Positions 29,706-39,962 of a stretch of 64,000 nucleotides of DNA are shown in pieces. The first letter of the stretch is position 1. Each line of letters starts with the position of its first letter. The notes under the pieces are model-generated. The model made no database searches and was not told the DNA's origin. It worked only from the letters and a program-made list of their open reading frames with translations. The translations under genes were made by a program, and so were the position numbers. The stretch comes from JAFAXA01 sp963777325 (lineage in GTDB: Bacteria; Pseudomonadota; Alphaproteobacteria; Acetobacterales; Acetobacteraceae), in contig CAVZQE010000022.1 in assembly GCA_963777325.1 (NCBI GenBank), positions 806,001 through 870,000 on the forward strand, in the 5' to 3' direction.

Positions 29706-30863
29706 TCAGAGCGGGTCCGGAACCAGCACCGTCGCCGCTGCCTGGGCGGCGATGCCTTCGCCTCGGCCGGTGAACCCAAGCCGCTCGGTCGTCGTCGCCT
29801 TGACCGAAATGCGCCCGGCCGGCACGTCCAGCAACTCCGCCAGGCGCGCGATCATGGCGGGCGCGTGAGGCGTGATCTTCGGGCGCTCGCAGATCAGCGT
29901 GACGTCGGCGTTGGCGAGCCGGCCGCCCCGCGCGCGGATGCGCTCACCCGCGTGGCGCAGGAAGCGCGCGCTGTCGGCGTCCTTCCATGTCGCCTCGCTC
30001 GGGGGGAAGTGCCGGCCGATGTCGCCTTCCGCGAGCGCTCCGTAGATTGCGTCGCACAACGCATGGATGCCGACGTCGGCGTCCGAATGCCCGCCGAGGC
30101 CCAGGCTATGCGGCACGGCGACGCCGCAAAGCATCAGCGCCCGGCCGGTCTCGAACGCATGCACGTCGAACCCGGTCCCGACACGTGGCATGAGGGCCGG
30201 GCCGCCGAGCGCGCGGGCGACCCTTTCCAGGTCGGCGGGGTAGGTGATCTTCACGTTATCCTCCGAGCCGGGGACGAGACGCACCGTGCGTCCGGCCGCT
30301 TCGAGCAGTGAAGCGTCGTCGGTCAGGACCGCGCGCGTCTCCGCCCGGTGCAGGGCGAGCAGGAGGGGGAACCGGAACGCCTGCGGCGTCTGCGCCCGCA
30401 TCAGTCCCTCGCGCGGGACCGTGGCCGCGATCGAGCCGTCCGGCGCCGCGCGCTTGAGGGTATCGGCGACGGGGCAGGCCGGGATCGCGCCGTCGGCGTC
30501 GGCGAGGGCGGCGAGCAGATCCGGGATGGTGCCGGACGGGATGACCGGGCGAGCCGCGTCGTGGACCAGCACGATGTCGGGCGCGTGCGCGGCCAGGCCC
30601 TCAAGGCCCCGGCGGACGCTGTCCTGGCGGGTGGCCCCGCCCGGAACGGGCGGCAGATGCGCCAGGCCCGTCAGCGCCGCCACGAGCGGCTCCGCCTCGC
30701 CGACCGGCTGCAACAGGCCGGTATGCGCGAGCAGCGCCTCGGCGGCATGCCGGACCACGGCACGACCGCCGAGATCCGCGTACTGCTTGGGCGCGGCGGA
30801 GCCGAAGCGGCTGCCCGTGCCAGCTGCGACCAGGAGAGCTGCGATGCGCATTGGCGGAGCCAT
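29706..30863 (-). CDS. ispDF: Bifunctional IspD/IspF enzyme of the MEP isoprenoid pathway
   Basis: A 385-residue fusion. The IspD half (cytidylyltransferase on MEP) has AAGTGSRFGSAAPKQY, VHDAARP and GSEDNVKITYPADL. The IspF half (cyclodiphosphate synthase) starts near residue 228 with RVGTGFDVHAFE and has LGGHSDADVGIHALCDAI and DIGRHFPPSE for zinc and substrate. This fusion is typical of alphaproteobacteria. ATG at 30863 used; ATG at 30851 (MRIAALLVAAG) is an alternative closer to the conserved start. Divergent from dusB. Confidence 0.95.
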   Translation of the reverse strand: MAPPMRIAALLVAAGTGSRFGSAAPKQYADLGGRAVVRHAAEALLAHTGLLQPVGEAEPLVAALTGLAHLPPVPGGATRQDSVRRGLEGLAAHAPDIVLVHDAARPVIPSGTIPDLLAALADADGAIPACPVADTLKRAAPDGSIAATVPREGLMRAQTPQAFRFPLLLALHRAETRAVLTDDASLLEAAGRTVRLVPGSEDNVKITYPADLERVARALGGPALMPRVGTGFDVHAFETGRALMLCGVAVPHSLGLGGHSDADVGIHALCDAIYGALAEGDIGRHFPPSEATWKDADSARFLRHAGERIRARGGRLANADVTLICERPKITPHAPAMIARLAELLDVPAGRISVKATTTERLGFTGRGEGIAAQAAATVLVPDPL

Positions 30864-30989
30864 GCGGGAGCCGCCGGCCGGCGTCAACCGCCCGGCGGGT
30901 GTTGCAGGTTTGCAAGTGCTCGGTTGCTTCCTCGCTGGTCTGTGTGTAACCTGCCCAAATCCTGTGCAACTGCTGCGTAATGGTGAGCG

Positions 30990-32051
30990 TTGGCGACGGC
31001 TATTCCTTTACTTCGGCCGATTGATCTCGGCTCGGGCGTACGCATCGAGACGCCGGTGATCGTCGCGCCGATGTCGGGCGTGAGCGATCTGCCGTTCCGG
31101 CGGATGGCGAAGACGCTCGGGGCCGGCATGGTCGTCTCCGAGATGATCGCGTCCTGGGCGATGATCCGGGAGAACCGCAACACGCTCCGCATGGCGGAGG
31201 TCGACGGCTGCGGCGGCGTGAGCGCCGTGCAGCTCGCCGGATGCGATCCCGGCGCGATGGCGGAATCCGCGCGCCTCGCCGCCGATCGCGGCGCCGATCT
31301 GATCGACATCAATTTCGGCTGCCCGGTGAGGAAGGTCGCGGTCGGGCAGCAGGCCGGGTCCGCGCTGATGCGGGACGAGGCGGCGGCCGGGCGGCTGCTG
31401 GAGGCGACGGCGCGCGCCGTCCCGGTGCCGGTCACGCTCAAGATGCGCATGGGCTGGGACCATGCGAGCCTGAACGCGCCGCGGCTCGCCCGCATCGCGC
31501 AAGAGGCGGGCATTCGCATGGTGACGGTGCATGGCCGCACCCGTCAGCAATTCTATACCGGCCGGGCGGACTGGGACTTCATCGCCGGGGTCGCGAACGC
31601 CGTCTCCGTGCCGGTGATCGCGAACGGCGACATCACGACCGAGGACGAGGCGGCCGAGGCGCTCCGGCGTTCGGGCGCGGCGGGTGTGATGATCGGTCGC
31701 GGCTGCTATGGCCGCCCCTGGTTCCCGGCCCAGGTCGCGCATTTCCTGCGCACGGGCGAACGCCGCCCGGAGCCGGGTCTGGCGTGGCAGAAGGCCGTGA
31801 TTCTCGACCACTACAGGGCAATGCTCGCCTGCTACGGGCGAGAGGCCGGGTTGCGGCTCGCGCGCAAGCACGTGTCCTGGTATTCGCGCGGCCTGCCGGG
31901 GTCGGCGGAGTTCCGGGCGGCGGTCAACCGCCTGTCCGACGCCGGCGCGGTGATCGCGCTGCTGCACGGCTTCTACGACCGGCTGATTGCCAGCGGCGCG
32001 GTGCGCGAGGCCGGCGGCGGCCCCGAGGCGGAGCTGGCGGTCGCGGCATGA
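30990..32051 (+). CDS. dusB: tRNA-dihydrouridine synthase, NifR3/DusB
   Basis: A 353-residue flavin enzyme that reduces uridines in tRNA. VIVAPMSGVSDLPFRRMAK, DINFGCPVRKVA (with the active-site Cys), VTVHGRTRQQFYTG and ANGDI are conserved. Starts with TTG at 30990. It heads the nifR3-ntrBC-ntrYX arrangement common in alphaproteobacteria; its stop overlaps the ntrB start (ATGA). Confidence 0.95.
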   Translation: MATAIPLLRPIDLGSGVRIETPVIVAPMSGVSDLPFRRMAKTLGAGMVVSEMIASWAMIRENRNTLRMAEVDGCGGVSAVQLAGCDPGAMAESARLAADRGADLIDINFGCPVRKVAVGQQAGSALMRDEAAAGRLLEATARAVPVPVTLKMRMGWDHASLNAPRLARIAQEAGIRMVTVHGRTRQQFYTGRADWDFIAGVANAVSVPVIANGDITTEDEAAEALRRSGAAGVMIGRGCYGRPWFPAQVAHFLRTGERRPEPGLAWQKAVILDHYRAMLACYGREAGLRLARKHVSWYSRGLPGSAEFRAAVNRLSDAGAVIALLHGFYDRLIASGAVREAGGGPEAELAVAA

Positions 32052-33208
32052 CCAGCGCCATGAAACGCGTGCTGCGGGTGGTGGGACGCTCTCCGGACCG
32101 GGCGCGGACGGTTGATCCCGCGCTGCTGCTCGGCGCGCTCCCGACGCCGGTCGTGCTGCTCGACGCGGACAACCGCTTCCGGTACGTCAATCACGCGGCC
32201 GAACAGTTCCTGGGCGTGTCCGCGTCGCAGCTCGCGCAGCTCGCTCTCTCCGATCTCGTGCCCGAGGACAGCCCGATCTTCCTGCTGATCGAGCAGGTGC
32301 GGCATGGCGAGGCCACGATCTCGGACTACGACCTGCATCTCGACAGCGCGCGGCTACGGAAACGAGGCATCACCGTCCAGGGCACGCTCCTGCCAGAGGA
32401 GCCGGGCGCTGTTCTGCTGACGATGCAGGACGCCTCGACGGCGCGCGCGCTTGACCGGCAGCTCACGTTCCGGAGCGCCGCCCGCAGCGTGACGGGCATG
32501 GCGGCGATCCTCGCGCACGAGGTCAAGAACCCGCTGTCCGGCATCAGGGGGGCGGCGCAGCTGCTCGAGATGAGCGCCTCTCCTTCGGACCGGGAACTCA
32601 CCCTGCTGATCCGCGACGAAGCGGACCGCATCCGCGGGCTGGTCGACCGAATGGAGGTTTTTGGCGAAAGGCCGATCGACCGGTCGGGGCTGAACATCCA
32701 TCGCGTGCTGGAGCATGTGCGCAAGCTGGCCCAGACGGGATTTGCGCCCCACATCCGTTTTGCCGAAGCCTACGATCCGTCCTTGCCTCCGGTCTGGGGC
32801 AACCGCGACCAGCTCGTGCAGGTGATCCTGAATCTCGTGAAGAACGCCGCCGAGGCGATCACGGACGAGGGCAACGCGCATGGGGAGATCACGCTTTCCA
32901 CCGGTTACCAGCATGGCATGCGGCTTGCGATACCGGGTTCGACGGTGCGGCTCGATCTGCCTCTCCTCATCGCGGTGCGCGACAACGGGCCGGGGATCGC
33001 GGAGGACATCCGGCAGCATCTATTCGAGCCGTTCGTGAGCACGAAGCCGGCGGGCAGCGGTCTCGGCCTCGCTTTGGTCGCGAAGATCGTCGGCGACCAC
33101 GGCGGCCTCGTCGAGGTCGACAGCCGTCCCGGGCGCACCGAATTCCGCCTGCACCTGCCGGTATTCAACGAGGATGCAGACGGCAAGTCCTCAATCCAAG
33201 TCCGCTGA
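32048..33208 (+). CDS. ntrB: Nitrogen sensor histidine kinase NtrB
   Basis: A 386-residue cytoplasmic kinase. A PAS domain near residues 30-95 (LLDADNRFRYVNHAAEQFLG), the phosphoacceptor box AHEVKNPLSGIRGAAQLLE, an N-box NLVKNAAEAI and G-boxes DNGPGIA and GSGLGLAL are all present. No membrane segments, as expected. It phosphorylates or dephosphorylates NtrC in response to nitrogen status via PII. Start by ATGA overlap with dusB. Confidence 0.96.
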   Translation: MTSAMKRVLRVVGRSPDRARTVDPALLLGALPTPVVLLDADNRFRYVNHAAEQFLGVSASQLAQLALSDLVPEDSPIFLLIEQVRHGEATISDYDLHLDSARLRKRGITVQGTLLPEEPGAVLLTMQDASTARALDRQLTFRSAARSVTGMAAILAHEVKNPLSGIRGAAQLLEMSASPSDRELTLLIRDEADRIRGLVDRMEVFGERPIDRSGLNIHRVLEHVRKLAQTGFAPHIRFAEAYDPSLPPVWGNRDQLVQVILNLVKNAAEAITDEGNAHGEITLSTGYQHGMRLAIPGSTVRLDLPLLIAVRDNGPGIAEDIRQHLFEPFVSTKPAGSGLGLALVAKIVGDHGGLVEVDSRPGRTEFRLHLPVFNEDADGKSSIQVR

Positions 33209-33229
33209 CGCGGCGGCACAGGAAGCGTA

Positions 33230-34681
33230 ATGACCTTGCCTACCGTTCTGATCGCGGATGACGACCGCTCGATCCGTACGGTCCTCACCCAAGCGCTGGG
33301 CCGGTCCGGATACCAGGTTCGCAGCACCGGCAACGCCGCGACGCTCTGGCGCTGGGTCGAGGACGGCGAGGGCGATCTCGTCATCACCGACGTCGTGATG
33401 CCGGACGAGAACGGCCTCGATCTCATCCCGCGCATCCGTAGGCTGCGGCCCGATCTCAGGGTCGTCGTCATGAGCGCGCAATCGACGCTGATCACGGCGG
33501 TCAAGGCAACGCAGCGCGGCGCCTTCGAGTATCTGCCGAAGCCGTTCGACTTGCAGGAATTGCTCTCCGTCGTTGGGCGCGCGCTCGCCGTCCCCAACCA
33601 GATCGTCCCCGGCGGGGAGGCCGAGCCGCGCGATGCCGATGAGCGGATGCCGCTGATCGGCCGCAGCCCGGCCATGCAGGAGATCTACCGGACGGTCGCG
33701 CGCCTGACGACCGCCGACCTCACCGTCATGATCAACGGCGAGTCGGGCACCGGCAAGGAGCTGGTCGCGCGGGCGCTGCACGACTATGGCAAGCGCCGGT
33801 CGGGTGCCTTCGTCGCGATCAACATGGCGGCGATCCCGCGCGAGCTGATCGAGAGCGAGCTGTTCGGGCATGAGCGCGGCGCGTTCACTGGCGCCACCAA
33901 CCGCAGCCAGGGCCGCTTCGAGCAGGCGAATGGCGGCACGCTGTTTCTCGACGAGATCGGCGATATGCCGCCGGAGGCGCAGACGAGGCTGCTTCGGGTG
34001 TTGCAGGAGGGCGAGTTCACGAGCGTCGGCGGACGTCAGCTCATGAAAGCCAATGTCCGCATCATCGCGGCGACGCATCGCGATCTGCGGCAGGCGATCC
34101 GCAGCGGCCAGTTCCGCGAGGATCTGTTCTATCGCCTCAACGTCGTGCCGATCCGGCTGCCGCCGCTGCGCGAACGCGTCGAGGACATCCCGCCTCTGGC
34201 GCGGCACTTCCTCGACCGCGCGCGCGAGGACGGCCTGCCCGCGAAGACGCTGGACCAGAGCGCCCTCGACCGGCTGCGCGCGCATCGCTGGCCCGGCAAT
34301 GTGCGCGAACTCGAAAACCTGATGCGCCGCCTGGCCGCGCTCTATCCGCAGGAGACGATCACGGCCGAGGTGATCGGCGTGGAGCTGGCGGAAGCCGCGG
34401 CCGAGGCGGATGCGCCCGTTGCAGCGGGCGCCGCCGAACCGCTGTCGCAGGCGGTGGAACGGCATATCAAGCTGTTCCTGGCCGCGCATGACGATGGGCT
34501 GATGCCGTCCGACATCTACGACCGCGTTATGGCGGAAATCGAGCGGCCGCTGATCCGGATGACGCTCGCGGCCACGCGCGGCAACCAGATCAAGGCCGCG
34601 GCAATGCTCGGCCTCAACCGCAACACTCTGCGCAAGAAGATCCGGGATCTCGAAATCCCGGTCGTGCGCGGGCTGATGTGA
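33230..34681 (+). CDS. ntrC: Sigma-54-dependent nitrogen response regulator NtrC
   Basis: A 483-residue activator in three parts: receiver with D54 as phosphorylation site (VITDVVMPDENG), AAA+ domain with Walker A NGESGTGKE, the sigma-54 contact loop GAFTGA, and GGTLFLDEIGDM, then a Fis-type helix-turn-helix (AAMLGLNRNTLRKKI). It activates genes of nitrogen assimilation with RpoN. It lies 21 bases after ntrB. Confidence 0.97.
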   Translation: MTLPTVLIADDDRSIRTVLTQALGRSGYQVRSTGNAATLWRWVEDGEGDLVITDVVMPDENGLDLIPRIRRLRPDLRVVVMSAQSTLITAVKATQRGAFEYLPKPFDLQELLSVVGRALAVPNQIVPGGEAEPRDADERMPLIGRSPAMQEIYRTVARLTTADLTVMINGESGTGKELVARALHDYGKRRSGAFVAINMAAIPRELIESELFGHERGAFTGATNRSQGRFEQANGGTLFLDEIGDMPPEAQTRLLRVLQEGEFTSVGGRQLMKANVRIIAATHRDLRQAIRSGQFREDLFYRLNVVPIRLPPLRERVEDIPPLARHFLDRAREDGLPAKTLDQSALDRLRAHRWPGNVRELENLMRRLAALYPQETITAEVIGVELAEAAAEADAPVAAGAAEPLSQAVERHIKLFLAAHDDGLMPSDIYDRVMAEIERPLIRMTLAATRGNQIKAAAMLGLNRNTLRKKIRDLEIPVVRGLM

Positions 34682-34682
34682 C

Positions 34683-36930
34683 ATGAACGTCGTGCCCTCC
34701 CTGTCGGCGCGCACCGCGCCGGAGCCAGCGCGCGAGCGGCTGAGCTTCCTGCGCCGCGCCGGCAACATCCTGCTCGGCAAGGCGGTGACGATCATCCTCG
34801 CCGCGCTCGCGATCGGGGTCGCGATCGCGACGTTCATGATCCTGGCGCGCGGCACGCCCTACGGCGTCAGGGCCGATGTCGGGTTCGGGCCGGTGCTCGC
34901 CAATCTCTCGATGCTGCTGCTGCTCGGCGCGGTGCTGGCCGGGCGCGTCACCCAGGTCTGGGTCGAACGAAGGCGCGGGTCGGCCGGGTCGCGGCTGCAT
35001 GTGCGGCTGGTCGTGCTGTTCAGCGTCGTCGCCGTCGCCCCGGCGATCGTCGTCGCCGTGTTCGCGACCGCGTTCTTCCATTTCGGCATCCAGGCCTGGT
35101 TCAACGACCCGGTGCGCAACGCGCTTGATGAGTCCTTGCAGGCGTCGCGCGGCTATCTGGAGGAGCATCAGAACAACATCCGTTCGGTCGCGCTCGAGAT
35201 GGCGAACGACCTCGACCGCGTCGGCCGCGTGCTCACCGGCGATCCGGGCGCGTTCGCGGAGATTCTCGCGACCCAGACCGCCCTGCGCGGGCTGACCGAG
35301 GCGGTGATCTACGAGCCGGTGACCGGGCAGGTGATGGCCTCCGCCGGCCTGCTCGCGGGGCTCGGCGTCGAATTGCCTCCCGCCTGGGCAACGGAGCGGG
35401 CGCGCACCGGCGATGTCGCGGTGGTGCCGGGCGCGGACCATACGCGCGTGCGGGCCGTGGTGCAGCTCGAACTCGACGCCGCCGCTGATGCTGATGATCG
35501 GCCGCCCGATCGACCCGCAGATCCTCAACCACATGATGCGGACGGAGGCGGCGGTCACGGAATACGAGCGTCTCGACCAGAACCGCTCCTGGCTGCAGGT
35601 GGCGTTCGCCTGGATCTTCGCGCTCGTCGCCGTACTCGTTCTCTCGGCGGCGGTGCTGATCGGATTGTTCATGGCGAACCAGATCGCCCTACCCATCGGC
35701 CGGCTGATCCACGCGGCCGAACGGGTGCGCAGCGGCGACCTCACGGTGCGCGTGCCCGAGACCACGACCGAGGACGAGATCGCGGGCCTGTCGCGCGCCT
35801 TCAACCGCATGACCGGCCAGCTGGCGGCGCAGCGGACGGAGCTGATGGAGGCCTACGGCCAGATCGACGAGCGCCGCCGGTTCACCGAGACGGTGCTGGC
35901 GGGGGTGTCTGCGGGCGTGATCGGGCTCGATGTCCACGGCCGGGTCGAACTGCCGAACCGCGCCGCGAGCGATCTGCTCCAGGTCGACCTGCCGGCCGGC
36001 ATCGGGAGCGAACTCGGAGCGTTGGTGCCGGAGTTCCGGCCGCTGATCCAGATGGCGCAGGACCACCCCGAGCGCCCGCGCACGACCGAAATCCAGATCG
36101 GTCCGGTGGGCCACCGGCGCACCCTGCTCGTCCGCATCGGCGCCGAGTTGAAGGGCGGTCGCACGGACGGCTTCATCGTGACGTTTGACGACATCACCGA
36201 ATTGCAGTCGGCGCAGCGCAAGGCGGCGTGGGCGGATGTCGCCCGGCGGATCGCGCACGAGATCAAGAATCCGCTGACCCCGATCCAGCTCTCGGCCGAA
36301 CGCCTCAAGCGCCGGTTCGCGAAAGAGATCACCTCCGATCCGGACACGTTTTCGCAATGCGCCGACACGATCGTGCGGCATGTGGGCGACATCGGGCGCA
36401 TGGTGGACGAGTTCTCCGCCTTCGCGCGCATGCCGCTTCCCGTGTTCCGGCAGGAGGACATCGGGCAGGTTGCGCGCGAGGCGCTGGTCCTGCAGAAGAC
36501 CGCGCGGCCCGAGATCGAATGGACGACCGATATCCCCGAGCGCGGGCCGCTCGGCTTGTGCGATCGCCGGCTGCTCCGCCAGGCGCTCACCAACCTGCTC
36601 CAGAACGCCGCCGACGCCGTGGCGGCCAGAGGCGCTCCGGCCCCCAGCGGGGAGGCCGGGCCAGGGCGGATCGGCCTGTCGGTTTCCGCAACTCCGGCCG
36701 ATGCGCGCATCTCTGTCACGGATAACGGCGTTGGCCTGCCGCGCGACGATCGTGACCAGCTCACCGAGCCGTATGTCACGCACAAACCGAAGGGAACGGG
36801 ACTTGGCTTGGCGATCGTCAAGAAGATCATGGAGGATCACGGCGGACGGGTCGTCCTCGATGATCGTCCCGACGGACCGGGCGCCGTCGCAACACTCGTA
36901 CTTCCATTGAGGACAACGGATGGCGCATGA
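34683..36930 (+). CDS. ntrY: Membrane sensor kinase NtrY, frameshifted near 35472
   Basis: About 748 residues once repaired, the normal NtrY length. N-terminal half: transmembrane segments at about residues 30-55, 70-90 and 110-130, then a periplasmic sensing part. C-terminal half: a further membrane segment (IFALVAVLVLSAAVLIGLF), HAMP, PAS, phosphoacceptor HEIKNPLTPIQLSAERLK, and ATP-binding GTGLGLAIVKK. The two halves are in different frames. GTGCAGCTCGAACTCGACG reads V-Q-L-E-L-D; removing one C near 35472 gives V-Q-L-E-S-T-P-P-L and joins them. Partner of NtrX, whose start lies within its last codons. Confidence 0.9.
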
Positions 36931-38317
36931 GATCCTGATCGTCGACGACGAGCCGGACATCCGCTTGCTGATCGACGGCATTCTGCGCGACGAAGGCTAC
37001 GAGACCCGTCAGGCCGGAGATTCGGACGCGGCGATCGCGGCGTTCCGCGCACGGCGACCGTCTCTCGTAATCCTCGACGTCTGGTTGCAAGGCTCGCGGC
37101 TAGACGGGATCGGCATCCTGCAAGCGCTGCACAGCGAACAACCGCAGGTTCCGGCCCTGATGATCTCGGGCCACGGCACGATCGAGACGGCGGTGGCAGC
37201 GATCCAGCAGGGCGCATACGATTTCATCGAAAAGCCGTTCACGTCGGATCGCCTGCTGCTCGTCGCCCGGCGCGCGCTGGAAGCGGCTCGCCTGGCGCGC
37301 GAAAACGCCGAGCTCAGACTGCGCGCCGGACCCGAGACGACACTTACCGGCGCCAGTTCAGCCATCGCGCAGCTCCGTTCGGCGATCGAACGGGTGGCGC
37401 CGACCGGCTCGCGCGTGCTCATCAGTGGCGCGGCCGGCGCGGGCAAGGAGGTCGCCGCGCGCATGATCCACGCGCGCTCGCGCCGCGCGGACGGCCCGTT
37501 CGTCGTGCTCAACTGCGCGACGCTCAATCCGGCGCGCTTCGAGGAGGAGCTGTTCGGGATCGAGGCCGGACCCGACCCGGTGACGCAGCCGCGCCGCGCC
37601 GGCGTGCTGGAGCGCGCGCATGGCGGCACGCTGCTGCTCGACGAGGTCTCGGACATGCCTCTGGAGACGCAGGGCAAGATCGTGCGCGCGCTGCAGGACC
37701 AGACATTCGAGCGCCTGGGCGGCTCGGCGCGCGTGAAGGTGGACGTACGCGTGCTCGCGACCACGAACAAGGATCTGCACGCCGAGATCGGCGCCGGACG
37801 ATTCCGGGAAGACCTCTACTACCGCCTGGCCGTCGTGCCGCTGCGGGTGCCGGCCTTGCGCGAGCGCCGCGAGGACGTGCCGCCGCTGGCGCATGCCTTT
37901 GTCGAGCGCTCGGCCGAAATCTCGGGCATGCCGACCCGCGAACTGTCGGCCGACGCGCTCGCCGCCCTGCAGGCCTACGACTGGCCCGGCAACGTGCGGC
38001 AGCTGCGCAACCTGATGGACTGGCTGCTGATCATGGCGCCCGGCGGCACCGCCGACCCGATCCGGGCCGACATGCTGCCGCCCGAGGTGGGCTCGAACGC
38101 GCCCGCGCTGCTGAACATCGATCCGACGGCGGACATCATGGGCCTGCCGCTCAGGGAAGCGCGCGACCTGTTCGAGACGCAGTACCTGCATGCGCAGCTG
38201 CTGCGCTTCGGCGGCAATATCAGCCGGACGGCGCAGTTCGTCGGCATGGAGCGCAGCGCCCTGCATCGCAAGCTGAAGCAGCTCGGGGTCAATTCCGAGG
38301 AGCGCGGCGCGGCATGA
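36920..38317 (+). CDS. ntrX: Response regulator NtrX
   Basis: A 465-residue NtrC-family regulator. Receiver with D53 (VILDVWLQGSRLDG), AAA+ domain with a changed P-loop GAAGAGKE and a region reading FGIEAGPDPV where NtrC has GAFTGA, then a C-terminal helix-turn-helix (TAQFVGMERSALHRKLKQL). The absence of GAFTGA implies it does not remodel RpoN holoenzyme in the usual way. It starts 11 bases inside the end of ntrY and overlaps the transaminase gene by four bases. Confidence 0.95.
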   Translation: MAHEILIVDDEPDIRLLIDGILRDEGYETRQAGDSDAAIAAFRARRPSLVILDVWLQGSRLDGIGILQALHSEQPQVPALMISGHGTIETAVAAIQQGAYDFIEKPFTSDRLLLVARRALEAARLARENAELRLRAGPETTLTGASSAIAQLRSAIERVAPTGSRVLISGAAGAGKEVAARMIHARSRRADGPFVVLNCATLNPARFEEELFGIEAGPDPVTQPRRAGVLERAHGGTLLLDEVSDMPLETQGKIVRALQDQTFERLGGSARVKVDVRVLATTNKDLHAEIGAGRFREDLYYRLAVVPLRVPALRERREDVPPLAHAFVERSAEISGMPTRELSADALAALQAYDWPGNVRQLRNLMDWLLIMAPGGTADPIRADMLPPEVGSNAPALLNIDPTADIMGLPLREARDLFETQYLHAQLLRFGGNISRTAQFVGMERSALHRKLKQLGVNSEERGAA

Positions 38318-39183
38318 GCCGCATCGTCTATGTCAACGGCCGCTACGTGCAAAAGGCCGAAGCCTCCGTCAATATCGAGGACCGGGGCTATCAGCTCGCC
38401 GATGGCGTCTACGAGGTCGTCTATCTGAACGGCGGCAGGATGATCGACGAGGCGCTGCATCTCGACCGCCTGGAGCGCTCCTTGGGCGAGATTCGCATCC
38501 GGATGCCAATGGCGCGGCGCGCGCTTCAGCACGTGCTGCGCGAGGTCGCGCGCCGCAACCGGGTGCGGGACGGCTTGCTCTACATGCAGGTGACTCGCGG
38601 CGTCGCTCCGCGCGAGCATGCGTTTCCCGCGCATCCGGTGCCGCCCGCGATCGTCGTGTCGGTGCGACGGCTGCCGCCGCTTCCCGAGGACGCCGCCGCG
38701 AACACCGGGAGCGCGATCACCTTCCCGGACGAGCGCTGGGCGCGCTGCGACATCAAGTCGATCGCGCTGTTGCCGAACGTGCTCGCGCGCCAAGCCGCAA
38801 GGGAGAGCGGGGCGGCCGAGGCGATCCTGATCGACGCCGAAGGGATGGTGACCGAGGGCGCCGCGACCAGTGTGTGGGTGGTGGGCGCGGACGGCGTGCT
38901 GCGCACCCGCGCGCTCAGCCACGCGATCCTGCCGGGCTGCACCCGCGCGGCTCTCATTGGCCTCATGCGGCAGGCGGGCGTCGCGTTCCAGGAGCGGCCG
39001 GTCAGCGAGGGCGACCTGCGATCGGCGCGGGAAGTGTTCCTGACGAGCGCGAGCAGCTACGTGAAAGCGATTACGCTGATCGATGGCGCGACGGTGGGTG
39101 ACGGCACGGCCGGGCCGGTCACGAGCCGGCTGTTCGATCTGTTCGCGCGTCATGCGCGCGGAGATCTGCGGAACGCGGCCTGA
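38314..39183 (+). CDS. dat: D-amino-acid transaminase (class IV PLP)
   Basis: A 289-residue class IV aminotransferase. VYVNGRYVQKAEASVNIEDRG and QLADGVYEV form the conserved start, CDIKSIALLPNV has the PLP Lys, and EGAATSVWVV follows. It interconverts D-alanine, D-glutamate and their keto acids, feeding peptidoglycan. This gene sits between ntrX and hfq in several Rhodospirillales genomes as I know them, which supports the taxonomic guess. ATGA overlap with ntrX. Confidence 0.92.
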   Translation: MSRIVYVNGRYVQKAEASVNIEDRGYQLADGVYEVVYLNGGRMIDEALHLDRLERSLGEIRIRMPMARRALQHVLREVARRNRVRDGLLYMQVTRGVAPREHAFPAHPVPPAIVVSVRRLPPLPEDAAANTGSAITFPDERWARCDIKSIALLPNVLARQAARESGAAEAILIDAEGMVTEGAATSVWVVGADGVLRTRALSHAILPGCTRAALIGLMRQAGVAFQERPVSEGDLRSAREVFLTSASSYVKAITLIDGATVGDGTAGPVTSRLFDLFARHARGDLRNAA

Positions 39184-39196
39184 CGCGGAGCGCGCC

Positions 39197-39943
39197 ATGA
39201 CCAGCGCCGGGGCGCGGTTTCCTCCGAGCTTACTGCTTTGGGACTGGGACAACACGCTGGTCGACGCCTGGGCCGGCATCGCCGCCGCGATCAACGCGGC
39301 TTTCGCGGCATTCGAGATGCGGCCGTGGACCGTCGAGGAAACGCGGCAGCGCGCGCGCATTTCGATGCGGGAGAGCTTCCCCGTGATCTTCGGCGCCGAG
39401 TGGAAGCGCGCGCGGCGGGTCTTCCAGGAGGCGATGGCGGCGCAGCATCTCGACCACGTGCGGGCGATGCCGGGAGCGTCCGAGGCGCTGCTTGCGGGCG
39501 CGGGCTGGCGTCAGGGCGTCGTCTCGAACAAATCGACGCGCTATTTGGCAGCCGAAATCGCGCATCTCGGCTGGGCGGGTCATTTCGGCACCGTCGTCGG
39601 CGCGGGCGAGGCGCGCGCCGACAAGCCCGATCCCGCGCCGGTCCTGCTGGCGCTCGGGCGGCTGGGCGCTTCGGCGTCGCCGTCCGTCTGGTATCTCGGG
39701 GACACCGCGTCCGACATGGTGGCGGCGCGTGCCGCCGGCGTCAGCGGCGTGCTGATCGGCGATGCATCTCACGACGGCGGCATCGCCCGCGCGTCGCCCG
39801 ATCTGCACTTTCCGTCGGCACACGATCTCGCCAGCCGTCTTCAGATGCTTGCTTCGGGGTCTTCCGCTGCTACAGTCGCCTCGACCGCGGGCGAGACCCG
39901 CGTTGTCTGGCACGACCGGGATCAAGGTCGTCACCATGAATGA
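39197..39943 (+). CDS. HAD-superfamily hydrolase, phosphoglycolate phosphatase-like
   Basis: A 248-residue HAD-IA phosphatase. LLWDWDNTLVDAW is motif I (two Asp), VVSNKS motif II, ADKPDPAPVLLAL motif III and YLGDTASDMVAA motif IV. Start MTSAGARF at 39197; a longer open frame upstream is not conserved. It lies between dat and hfq and its end overlaps an alternative upstream hfq ATG. Substrate not defined. Confidence 0.9.
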   Translation: MTSAGARFPPSLLLWDWDNTLVDAWAGIAAAINAAFAAFEMRPWTVEETRQRARISMRESFPVIFGAEWKRARRVFQEAMAAQHLDHVRAMPGASEALLAGAGWRQGVVSNKSTRYLAAEIAHLGWAGHFGTVVGAGEARADKPDPAPVLLALGRLGASASPSVWYLGDTASDMVAARAAGVSGVLIGDASHDGGIARASPDLHFPSAHDLASRLQMLASGSSAATVASTAGETRVVWHDRDQGRHHE

Positions 39944-39962
39944 GAACAAGAAGGATTTGGCA

